A stretch of 64,000 nt of DNA. Source: Narthecium ossifragum (taxonomy: Eukaryota; Streptophyta; Magnoliopsida; Dioscoreales; Nartheciaceae). A program made the translations under genes and the position numbers. The DNA lies in NCBI GenBank assembly GCA_963920575.1, contig OY986967.1, positions 4,447,869-4,511,868 on the forward strand. The letters are read 5' to 3'. The stretch's first letter is position 1. The number at the start of each line of letters is the position of its first letter. The notes beneath the pieces were generated by a model, which was not told the DNA's origin, searched no databases, and worked only from the letters and a program-made list of their open reading frames with translations. Shown here piece by piece: positions 44,534 to 54,725 of this stretch.

Positions 44534-45638
44534 TGATGTGCTGTCGCAGGCACTCAAAAATAAAATCAATACTCGTTAAAATAAATGTAGTAGTGCGATT
44601 ACAAGTCGATCCCACGAAAAGTGTTTAGCCTAGTTTTGTGCTTAGTGAACAAAGATGGGGGGGGGGGGGTTTTAAACGTGAGGAAAAACAATAAAGAAAT
44701 AATCTAAAGCGAAGAAACGAGTTAAATCAAGAGAACAAACCTTGGTTTGAGTCAACATCCGCCATCGGAATCCAACAACTGATCATAGATGCAAGTATCA
44801 ATCAATTCATACCATGAATATTCACTGTCCGAATTAAATTCGAAGCTCTCCTCGATCATAGTTAATTAGAAACAAGCGATCTAATCAACCCTAACTACTA
44901 GACAACCTAAGACAAGCGCTGTAGATTTAATCTAGTAGCAGCGTTAAGAATAGGGAGATCGATGAAGCTAAACAACACAAGCACAAGCGGTTGCATTTAA
45001 TCTAGTCGAATATTCTTCCTAAGACTTAACAATCTCTGAAGCGCAGTAGATTATTAAACCCTAGTTGCTTCACAGATTAGAGGGATCAACTATGGGTGCT
45101 GGATCGATCGGATGCGTAAAAATCCACCTTCTCTGGCTATTCCTGAGTCCGATCGATCGAACTTTAGGTGTCCGATCGATCGGACCCCATAGGATGGATG
45201 TAGGGATCGATCAGACCATGTTCAGCCAAAAAAATACATGTTCTGTCACGTTTCTGCATAGTCTGATCGATCGGACCCTGGGTGTTGGATCGATCGGACG
45301 TTCCAGCGTATTACTGTTCTGCCATCCAGACTGCGCCATCGGTACTAAAATTACCGTAACTTCCTCCAGGAAACTCGGAATCACGAACCGTAAAATTCTT
45401 CAGAAACTAGACTTCAAGAGCTTTCCAACCATATATGGTACATCATCTGGTTCTTCATGAGAAGGTACAGATTAAGCTTTAAAGTTGATCCATGCACTCT
45501 TTTCAGCTTCTTTTCGACTTAAGGACTTCAATTGCATCCTAAATCAAAATATAAGAATAATGAGTGTATTTAGGAACTAAATAAGCATAGGAGACTAAGT
45601 ATTAAGGGATAAAAATATAACATTATGCATTCTCATCA
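44534..45638 (-). mobile_element. 3' LTR with internal deletion
   Basis: Compared with the 5' LTR about 495 bp are missing at 45088, corresponding to roughly 49110-49607. The junction lies in short matching sequence (GATCAAACAA / GATCGAACTATG). The deleted part contains the TATA box. A run of 13 G at 44656 compares with 7 G at 48684. Confidence 0.9.
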
Positions 45639-45680
45639 AATTCCCCCACACTTAGCTTTTGCTCGTCCTCGGGCAAAACT
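45639..45680 (-). other. Polypurine tract of the non-autonomous element
   Basis: On the minus strand GAGGACGAGCAAAAGC then TAAGTGTGGGGGAATT directly before the LTR. Two further boxes, TTCAAGTGTGGGGGTGT at about 46448-46466 and GGGGACAATGTCAGTTTC with AAGTGTGGGGGAGG at 46962-46995, repeat its layout inside the element. Confidence 0.85.
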
Positions 45681-47269
45681 AAAATTCACTCTACTCAAGA
45701 TATCAAGGTTGCAACGCCATCAACAAAGAACAATCAAGCTCTTCACAATTCATAACATATCATGAACAAACATTTTTAGACAACATAAAAATCAATCAGT
45801 AAGCATTTCCACTTGAAGATGAAGCATACTAAATAAGTAAACCCTCACGGAAATTAACACTCAACTCTCATGTGTTTGAAGGGTATGTATTTCACTCAAA
45901 TTCATTCCAATGAAAATGATCTACCATAAGCTTGCATATCTTCTCATTCTCCACCACTAGAATCACATGCATAACACAAATCATAAGAACTTCAAAAGAT
46001 TGTAATGGGGTCCAGGATTAAGGTGGGAAATATTTGGAAATGTAGCGCAAAAGCCAATGGAACTAATGGAGCAAAAATGCATCAATAAGACATGTACAAT
46101 CAATCACTCCATTCAACAACTTCCTCAACTTAGCTTTAACATACTCAACCCATATAACATTACGACGTTGACAAAGAGATTGTTCAAAGGAATACTTCTT
46201 ACTGAAATAGTGAACAATCTTTTGCAAAAACTTCCACCTTTGTAGAAATCATACATAGACATACCCCTTTTTTTGGAGTATTAGGAGGATTCATAAACAC
46301 ATTTTGTAACATGAGAAACAATTTCCTCCTTCACTTTCTTCTTTCTTTCTTTTTTTTCTTTCTTTTTTTTTCAGAACCAACATACTCACAAATTAAGTAT
46401 GAAAAATAAACTCCACTTCACCAATCATAGCCATACCACAAATCCAAACACCCCCACACTTGAACTTTCGCACCCATACATGTCATAATGATGATCAATG
46501 CTCCACTAGTTTTATGGCTTGGGTAACATAAATATATTTTTTTCAGGTTTAAAGCTTGTAATGTGGGTTAACAATGAAGTCAATAAAACTCAAAGGTGTT
46601 TAGCAAAAGGAAAAATTAATCACAAGGTAGGCTATTTGGCTTATGTAACTTATAACAAAGATGGCCTTAATCATGTTCATGTCTGCAAGTGTCAATGTGA
46701 CCTCGAATAGAATCAAAGCAAGTTCTAGAGAAACAAATCCATGGAAGAATATCTCTCATGAAAGAAATTAGTGAGACTGATATGAATGTGTCAGTCTAAA
46801 GGCTCAAAATCTCACCGGCTTTTGTCTACTCATTCAGTCACTACCATCTCAAGGAAAATAACTCAACTAATTAATTCCAAGTCGCAAAATTACTCATTCA
46901 ATCATGTTATGAATATGTCAAGCTTAACTAATTCTTGCTCATGGCAAATACAACCTAGATCTCCTCCCCCACACTTGAAACTGACATTGTCCCCAATGTA
47001 AGGTGGAATGCAAAGAAAAGGTAAATATAACTAAAATGGAAATGCGAAAATAAAAAGAGAAAGGAACGAACTCCCTTTGGGTTGCCTTCCAAACAGCGCG
47101 TTTGTTTATGAGTTGCACAAGAATGGTTCACTGCATGTCTGGGTGAATTCTTCATGTAGCACAGGGGATACTCAATCACCTAAAAAGCAAAACAAAAGCA
47201 AACATGCATGCACACAACCTAAAAATAATTCAAGCACTCTTAAGCACACAAGAAAGTAAATAAAGCAAA
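45681..47269 (-). other. 3' untranslated region of the non-autonomous element
   Basis: No long frame. It holds the two extra polypurine-like boxes (about 46448-46466 and 46962-46995) and T/C-rich runs at 46325-46372. The plus-strand short frames have no domain. Confidence 0.6.
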
Positions 47270-48424
47270 CTAAACTACTATATACAATAGAAAAAATTTT
47301 AATCGTGCCCTTGGTGGCCGTTCTCTAGCACGATGGTATGCAAAATCACTGGGTGCTATAATCTGAATATTTAACCTCAATAATGCCACCAAGGTTAATT
47401 TAGCATATGAATCCAAGTGGCATATTTCAAAAATGAAAACTAGCTTTTCCATTCTAACACTAGTAAACAAGATAGCTAGATCTCTCAAACAAAAATGCAT
47501 GTAATCATGGTGATCAGGAAGAAAGGAGTCAACATTATGCTCAACTATAATCGAATCATCCATTGAACTATTGATAATGTCGTCGTTCGGATTGTCAAAG
47601 ATGTCAAGATTACATGATCGAAAATAAATCCGTCGAGATATGAAAATATCTACTAAGGTCATCTCCTTTTTAACCACTAATGAAGAAGAAATAGTCACAG
47701 GAAATATATCTCGCGGCGTAACAGGAATGCTTTCAACTTCAGCGAGAGGAGGTTCTTCGAATAAGTGCTCCTTGTGTTCTCGGCGGTCGATTGGCCTAGA
47801 CTGTACAGCTTCTTCATCTGCATTTTGTAGAAATTCCCCCGAAGCATCTCCAACCGTAGCAGTCAGTGAAATATCATCATTAATTTCATGAGCTGACAAA
47901 GAATCACAAGTAGTATGACATATATCATTATCATCAGAAACAAAAGCATCACAAGTATTATCATTACAAACATGATATATAGGATCATATCTATCAACTT
48001 CTTTATCAAAAGAGTGACTCACATTGACTTGGTCAATTATTAGTGGCTCTTGTTGCATTTGTGACTGAGCAATGAAGGGGTTCTCAACTTTGTCACGTTC
48101 CCTAGGAAATCTTTCCTCCCAAGAAATACGCATTTCTCTTAAGGAATTAGTATTTTCTTCCATTTCCTTCAGAATCGCCAACATTTGTGCTTGAAACTGC
48201 CAACTAGGGTAGGTATGATCTCTAAAATCTCAATTATAAGAATATGGATATGAATCATAGGCCGGGTTTGAGAAATCATGAAACTGCCAACTAGGGTAGG
48301 TATGATCTCTAAAATCTGAATTATAAGAATATGAATATGAATCATAGGCCGGGTTTGAGAAACCATGTGTCATTATTGTAAACGGGTCCATAACCAAAAG
48401 GCAAATCATCATTCCATATGTCAC
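47270..48424 (-). pseudogene. Single ORF of the non-autonomous Athila-like element
   Basis: An open frame from about 48424 (MTYGMMICLLVM; a second Met at 48373 starts MTHGFSNPAYDS) to 47270, interrupted by one TGA at 48230. Residues near the start form two tandem 29-residue units (FSNPAYDSYSYSYNSDF, RDHTYPSWQF), the second with the stop in place of Ser. Then ILKEMEENTNSLREMRISWE (coiled-coil-like), an acidic Asp-rich middle with CNDNTCDAFVSDDND, and a hydrophobic C-terminus (LTLVALLRLNIQIIA, LKFFLLYIVV). No zinc knuckle or polymerase. I recognise no family; it takes the place of gag-pol. Confidence 0.6.
48193..48366 (-). repeat. 87-bp in-frame tandem duplication
   Basis: GAAACTGCCAACTAGGGTAG starts at 48193 and again at 48280 (plus strand). 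The 87-bp period is 29 codons, so the frame is kept. The units differ at two or three bases, one of which makes the TGA. Confidence 0.9.
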
Positions 48425-48541
48425 CCGGTGGCATATTATAATTGGCCATACATTGAAACCATAGAAGCTATAATTTTTTTATTTTTTTTTTGATGAAAAT
48501 AAAGATCACTATAAGCACAAAAATCAACTAGAATCACTCCC

Positions 48542-48558
48542 CGGCAACGGCGCCAAAA
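48542..48558 (-). other. Primer binding site of the non-autonomous element
   Basis: On the minus strand TGGCGCCGTTGCCGGGGA, three to four bases after the LTR end. This is the intact Athila-type site matching tRNA-Asp. Confidence 0.9.
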
Positions 48559-48560
48559 TT

Positions 48561-50157
48561 TGATGTGCTGTCGCAGGCACTCAAAAATAAAACCAATACT
48601 CGTTAAAATAAATGTAGTAGTGCGAGTACGAGTCGATCCCACGAAGAGTGTTTAGCCTAATTTTGTGCTTAGTGAACAAAGATGGGGGGGTTTTAAACGT
48701 GAGAAAAAACAATAAAGAAATAATCTAAAGCGAAGAAACGAGTTAAATCAAGAGAACAAACCTTGGTCTGAGTCAACATCCGCCATCGGAATCCAACAAC
48801 TGATCATAGATGCAAGTATCAATCAATTCATACCATGAATATTCACCGTCCGAATTAAATTCGAAGCTCTCCTCGATCATAGTTAATTAGAAACAAGCGA
48901 TCTAATCAACCCTAACTACTAGACAACCTAAGACAAGCGCTGTAGATTTAATCTAGTTGCAGCGTTAAGAATAGGGAGATCGATGAACCTAAACAACACA
49001 AGCACAAGCGGTTGCATTTAATCTAGTCGAATATTCTTCCTAAGACCTAACAATCTCTGAAACGCAGTAGATTATTAAACCCTAGTTACTTCACAGATTA
49101 GAGGGATCAAACAATTCCGGATTTGATATCCAACCTAGCAGTAGATCGCAATGAATAATAAACTAGTAGCGCTCCTAGCAATTAGACAAGACAATCATGA
49201 ATATTTAATCTCAGAAGAACATCCAATACTCATGTATAAACTGAACAATAAGAATAGATTAGATCTCACAGTTTCATTGATTCCGAGGTTTCAGTCTCCT
49301 CGACCAAGGATCAAGATTTAGCCACGCAGGGCCATCGAGAACAATCCTCAAAAGATTCCAATAAACAAGATAAAACCTAGAAAAAATATAAAGGAGGAGA
49401 AAGAGCAGCCAAAAGTGTCCAAGAATCCCCCCTCAAACCCTAGAAAGAGTCCTATTTATAGCCCCAAAGTCTCTCCATCAACGGATTAGATCTAAACCGT
49501 TGATTTAATTCACTGGGAAAGTCTGATCGATCCTTCTCGGGGTGTCGGATCGATCGGTCTCATTAAAAATCTTCAATTTCTAGTTACGCCCGAGTCCGAT
49601 CGATCGAACTATGGGTGTTGGATCGATCGGATGCGTAAAAATCCACCTTCTCTGGCTATTCCTGAGTCCGATCGATCGAACTTTAGGTGTCCGATCGATC
49701 GGACCCCATATGATGGATGTAGGGATCGATCGGACCATGTTCAGCCAAAAACATACATGTTCTGTCACGTTTTTGCATAGTCCGATCAATCGGACCCTAG
49801 GTGTTGGATCGATCGGACGTTCCAGCGTATTACTGTTCTGCCATCCAGACTGCGCCATCGGTACTAAAATTACCGTAACTTCCTCTAGGAAACTCGGAAT
49901 CACAAACTGTAAAATTCTCCAGAAACTAGACTTCAAGAGCTTTCCAACCATATATGGCACATCATCTGGTTCTTCATGAACACGTACAGATTAATCTTTA
50001 AAGTTGATCCATGCACTCTTTTCAGCTTCTTTTCGACTTAAGGACTTCAATTGCATCCTAAATCAAAATATAAGAATAATGAGTGTATTTAGAAACTAAA
50101 TAAGCATAGGAGACTAAGTATTAAGGGATAAAAATATAACATTGTGCATTCTCATCA
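48561..50157 (-). mobile_element. 5' LTR of the non-autonomous element
   Basis: 1,597 bp from TGATGAGAATGCACAATG (50157, minus strand) to CAGCACATCA (48561). GATCGATCGG-type palindromes lie at 49523-49820, TATAAATA at 49453-49460 downstream of them, and GGGTTTGAGGGGGG-like leader sequence follows. Relative to Athila LTRs elsewhere in the window it keeps TGAT...CA ends but no TTTCAGGT, only GATTTAGGATGCAATTG at about 50055-50071. Confidence 0.9.
49453..49460 (-). promoter_or_regulatory. TATA box of the non-autonomous element's 5' LTR
   Basis: TATAAATA in GGGGCTATAAATAGGACT on the minus strand. It is missing from the 3' LTR because of the deletion. Confidence 0.6.
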
Positions 50158-52383
50158 ACAGTGTTCGAGGTCCGCAGCTTTCTCGGCTTGGCGGGTTACT
50201 ACAGGACGTTCGTGCGGGACTTCTCCAGGGTTGCAGGGCCGCTGACCAGGTTGACACAGAAGGTGGTCCCATTTGTTTGGGACAAAGCTTGCGAGCAAGC
50301 GTTCATCCAGTTGAGGACCAGACTGACGAGTGCACCGATCCTGATAGTTCCAGAGCGGGGCGTCGGCTACAGTGTCTTTTGCGACGCCAGTGGGGAGGGT
50401 CTAGGCTGTGTGCTTATGCAGGAGGGCCATGTGGTGGCCTACGGTTCTAGGCAGCTGAAGACCCATGAGAGGAACTATCCAGTCCACGATCTCGAGCTTG
50501 CAGCGGTTGTCTTCGCTCTGAAGACGTGGCGGCACTATCTCTACGGTGAGCGGTTCCTGGTGTACTCTGATCATAAGAGTTTGAGGCATGTGTTCACCCA
50601 GCGTAACCTCAACCTCAGGAAGCGGCAGTGGATGGAGCTTTTAGAGGACTACGACTTCAAGTTGCATTACCACCCTGGTAAGGCAAACGTCGTAGTAGAC
50701 GCTCTCAGCAGGCAGACCAGAGACAGCAGAGTGACCTTGGCAGCAATGTCAGCTCGGCAGTGGCATATGTTAGAGACAGTTAGTCAATTCGGGCTTGAGT
50801 TCGAGGACCAGGCGGGAGGCGGTTCCCTGTATGTTGTCCTCAGCATCCCAGTTCTTTTGGCCAAAGTGATCGAGGCACAGACTGGGGACCCAGAGCTCAT
50901 GGAGACCCGTGCTGCGGTGGGCACCGAGCACGCGGTTGAGGGCTGGACAGTGTCGGCAGACAGCGGTCTACTCTTCAGAGGCAGAGTTGCAGTTCCAGCA
51001 GACCCCGCGCTACGAGAGGAGATTCTTCACGAGTTCCACCACTCTTGTTTCGCCGTTCACCCCAGGAGCACCAAGATGTACCACGATCTGCGCCGACAAT
51101 TCTGGTGGTGCGGGATGAAGAGGTCAGTGGCAGAGTTTGTTTCCAGATGCCTCACCTGTCAGAAGGTGAAGGCAGAGCACCGACGGACACCAGGTTTACT
51201 GCAGCCTCTTCCAGTGCTAGAGTGGAAGTGGGAACATATAGCGATGGACTTCGTCACTGGGCTACCCAGGTCACCGAGGGGGAATGATGTGATTTGGGTC
51301 ATCGTTGATCGACTGACCAAATCGGCTCATTTCCTCCCCATGAGGATGACAGATCCAGTTGCCAGACTGAGCCAGAGGTACATTGACAAGGTGGTACGAC
51401 TGCACGGCATCCCAATGTCGATAGTGTCAGACAGAGATCCCAGATTCACCAGCAGGTTCTGGAGCAGCTTCCAGGACTCCTTGGGGACGGCACTGACTTT
51501 CAGCACAGCTTTCCACTCTCAGACAGACGGGCAGTCAGAGCGGACTATCCAGATCTTGGAGGACATGCTCAGAGCATGTGTGTTGGACGCTGGAGGTACT
51601 TGGGAGCAGCACGTGACTCTGGTGGAGTTTGCCTACAACAACAGCTTTCAGGCCAGTTAGGGTTTTGCACCCTTTGAGGCGTTGTACGGGAGACCGTGTC
51701 GCTCACCTGTGTGTTGGACGGAGGTTGGGGAGGCGTCCCTTACCTGTCCGAACATCATCAGACAGTCATCAGAGAGGCTGGCTCAGATCAGGCAGAGGCT
51801 TCTGACGGCGCAGAGTCGGCAGAAGAGTTACGCAGACCGCAGGCGATGTCCCCTGGAGTTCGCAGTTCGCGACAGAGTGCTACTGAAGGTGTCCCCGCGC
51901 AGAGGGTAGATCAGGTTTGGTAGCAGGGGCAAGCTAACGCCGAGGTTCACATGCCCATTTGAGATCGTCAAGCCCGTGGGAGCAGTCGCCTACCAGTTGG
52001 CTCTACCCCCGCACATGTCAGCAGTTCACCCCACCTTTCATGTACCGATGCTAAGGAAGTACATTCCAGATCCATCTCACGTGATCAGACACGACGACAT
52101 TGAGGTTGAGGAGGATGCCACCTACATAGAGCAGCCAGTGCAGATCATGGACAGACGGGATCAGGTACTGAGAGGCAGATCATTACCGTTGGTCATGGTC
52201 AGATGGAGGCATGGCAGTGCAGAGAGTCTGACATGGGAGCGAGAGGATAGCATGCGTCGGGAGTTTCCCCGACTGTTCACCTCTTCAGGTAGTTCCTTGT
52301 TGTGGGTGTTGGCGCCCCTAGTTGTAGCCTTGTTTGTGCAGGTAGGCCTAGTTGATTCTTTTCCCCGGCTTCATCCTTATTGA
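50158..52383 (+). pseudogene. Tekay RNase H, integrase and chromodomain
   Basis: RT end FEVRSFLGLAGYYRTFVRDF; RNase H YSVFCDASGEGLGCVLMQ, HDLELAAVVFALKTWRHYL, VYSDHKSLRHV and DALSRQ. Integrase zinc domain: HEFHHSCFAVHPRSTKMYHD with H-x3-H and CLTCQKVKAEHR (C-x2-C). Core: HIAMDFVTGLP (Asp), IVSDRDPRFTSRFW (Asp), FHSQTDGQSERTIQILEDML (Glu). C-terminal GPF/GPY-like region CPFEIVKPVGAVAYQLALPP. The chromodomain lies at about 52150-52290 (LVMVRWRHGSAESLTWERED) and would target integration to marked chromatin. TAG at 51658 and 51907; end TGA at 52381. Confidence 0.93.
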
Positions 52384-52418
52384 ATTTCGGGACGAAATTC
52401 TTTTTAAAGTTGTTAGGT
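52384..52418 (+). other. Region of the Tekay polypurine tract
   Basis: ATTTCGGGACGAAATTC, the usual block upstream of Tekay tracts, is present. The purine run expected next to the LTR is poor here (TTTTTAAAGTTGTTAGG), so the tract seems mutated. Confidence 0.6.
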
Positions 52419-53286
52419 TGTCAGGGCTCGTCCCTCTGACCTGGCTCGACCGCGTGGGTCAAGGGCCATTTTCCTGTTGGTTTGATTCCGCGTCGGGTGT
52501 GATTGGGCGATCGTATGGCGGTTTCGACCCCAGGGGTATTTTGGTAAATATGCCTTCTGGTGGTCGGTTTCACACCCGCGTTTCACACACGGCCTTGGAT
52601 TGATGTATGTGTTTGATTAGAATCTTAAGGGTGCTTTCGATCGGAAGATCGGAGCTCGATCGGGAAAGATCGAATCGGACGGCTGAGATCGATCCTAATC
52701 TCTATATATGGTCTGTCCCTTTCTCCCTCTTTCTTTCTCTTCTCTCCTATCGTTTTCTCTCTCTCTCTCCTACGGCTGTGCTAGGGCTTCGGAGCGCGGC
52801 TTTCGGGGAGCGGATTCCGGCGATCAGAGTTGAGGGATCGGTGGAGGAGCTGCCCTACTTGCCCAAGTAGGTGTTTCTACCTCGATCTTATGATCGGGTT
52901 CTCCTAGGATAGGTTTTATGTGCTTTCACTATAGGAATACATGTTAGAATGTTGTGTAGCTTATAGCATGTGTTGTGTAGCTTGCTTCTTGTATTCCTAT
53001 CAGTCGATTTCCGTATTTTATCAGATGATTCCCGTATTATCGCCGTTTTGTCGGTTTTCGGCCATTGAGACATAGGTTTGAGATTTAACCATCGAAATCG
53101 TGTTTTAATCGTACCATTAGCTCCCCCATCATCTTTTACACATGCTTGCAAGGTTTCATAAACTTCCAACTTGATTTGATCATTCAAATCCAAGAAATTG
53201 GATTTCCGGCACTGTTCTGATGAACTGTGCAGTAGGCTCAACGGTCGATCGGTGGATCGACCGTCAAGTGTTGATGCTCTTCTTGT
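52419..53286 (+). mobile_element. 3' LTR of the Tekay element, truncated
   Basis: It begins TGTCAGGGCTCGTCC and follows 36868-37737 closely to GTTGATGCTCTTCTT, where it ends. The lost part is about 1.55 kb, including the palindrome cluster and LTR tail. TATA-like TATATATG at 52703. Confidence 0.9.
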
Positions 53287-53540
53287 AATCACTAGTCAAT
53301 AAAGGAGTTGGGATCTCATCCCATATCCAAATTCGTGTGAGTCTTGTGTGTGTGTAAGGCAAAAAGGAGGGCTGGTCAAGAAGCAGTCGGGTTGCCAGGC
53401 GGAGTGCACAAGCGGTGCACAGATGGTGCGCAGGCCACGTGCTAGCGGAGCACAAGTAGCGTGCAGAGCGCGTGGAGGCGGTGTGCGGGCTCGACGATGG
53501 GGTCTCTTGGCGCCATCATCGGACAAGTAAGCGACAAAAT
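53287..53540 (+). other. Possible R/U5 fragment of the gag-only LTR family
   Basis: AATAAA at 53299-53304 is followed by GTGTGTGTGTAAGGC, and then AGCAGTCGGGTTGCCAGGCG and a GC-rich stretch ending near GGCGCCATCATCGGACAAG. Poly(A)-signal plus GT-rich order resembles the end of Galadriel-type LTRs, and the interrupted LTR at 36862 would need such an end. Inference only; there is no second copy of this part in the window to compare. Confidence 0.35.
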
Positions 53541-54725
53541 TTCGTTTCCTTATTTGCCCAGTGACACGACGCAGGCCATTAGCAAACAATTCAAATCCAA
53601 TTCCGGCATTACAACGATAGCTACAGTCGTCAACCGTAATTCTACCACGGGGATACAACCCCTGCTAACCAACAATCAACTACTTTGATTAACAATACAA
53701 CAAGTTATGCCCCTGGCACATGCCGGCTACCAGGGGGGCTATTAATCAAAGCAGTAGAGGACATTTTCGGCTCATTTATCTATGCATTCCTGGGAGTCAT
53801 CACTCCCCCCGGTTAACCATAAAGTGATAAACAATTATGTACAAGTCGTTAGGAAAGCTATTAAGCAATCACAAACTATATACATCATACTTGACATAAA
53901 ATTTCTTGAAATCGGTAAACCAATTCATAATATGAATCATCGCATAATTCGAGGATAAAATCATCAAAATCTCGATTTAAATCTCATACTAGTCCTTATT
54001 CATCATCCAGGAAGATATGTAAGAAATACGGGTTGAAAAGAAATCAAACCTTGAGAGTCGGGAACAGTTTTAACTAACTATGCATATGAGATCGATCTTC
54101 ATATCCATAAAGATCGATCTTACCTTAATCTCTAAATCATTGCAGCTTACAAAACAATTCTCCATAAATCATAGGAAAATCCGAAAATTATGAAATCAGA
54201 AGCATTGCAAAGTAGATTTCAATATTTACAACTTTCATCTTGAATGTTTTACAAGATCATGTACACAAAACCCAGAAATCGAGCGTGAACATAACGGTTC
54301 AGCTAAAAACAGAAAACCTCCTTACTAGCACAGAAGAGATCGATCTTCTTCATACGAATGAAGAATTCATCCTCTGTCAACAGAAGAGATCGATCTTCTA
54401 ACCCCTAGAAGATCCATCTTCTCTGCACGACAGAACATACTTTCCCACCGACTAAGAAAGATTGATATTGTCCTCTGAGAAGATCAATCCTTCAGAATCT
54501 GGGAAATCCAATCTCTTGGAATTGATCTATCTAAGCTTGTCAGAAATTGGTGAATCTTTCCATGGAGGTATAATTGAAGGTGGGGAATCTAATGGTACCG
54601 AGAAATCAAGATTTCAACGGCAAAATATCATATCTGGCTTATTTCAGCCGAAACGCCAACAAAATTTACAAAACGACGGTAAAAGCCAAACCGTCCGACG
54701 AAACGTAAAACCGGAACATCCAGGT

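Larger units (their letters stand above)
44534..50157 (-). mobile_element. Complete non-autonomous Athila-like element, duplication ACAGT
   Basis: LTRs at 48561-50157 (5', 1,597 bp) and 44534-45638 (3', 1,105 bp, internally deleted) share TGATGAGAATGCA...GACAGCACATCA ends. ACAGT flanks both sides (44529-44533, 50158-50162). Primer site and polypurine tract are intact. The 2.9-kb internal region has one ORF and no RT, RNase H or integrase, so it must have used enzymes from an autonomous relative. The LTRs differ at scattered bases, so the insertion is not brand new. Confidence 0.93.
36868..53286 (+). mobile_element. Tekay/Del-like chromovirus with two nested insertions
   Basis: 5' LTR 36868-39290, primer site 39294, gag 39495-40523, protease-RT 40527-41943, RT remainder 44456-44533, RNase H-integrase-chromodomain 50158-52383, 3' LTR 52419-53286 (truncated). 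The inserts are 41944-44455 and 44534-50157. CTAGG (36863-36867) is the left flank; the right duplication is lost with the LTR end. Without the inserts the internal region is about 5 kb and gag-pol is one frame, as expected for this lineage. Confidence 0.92.
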
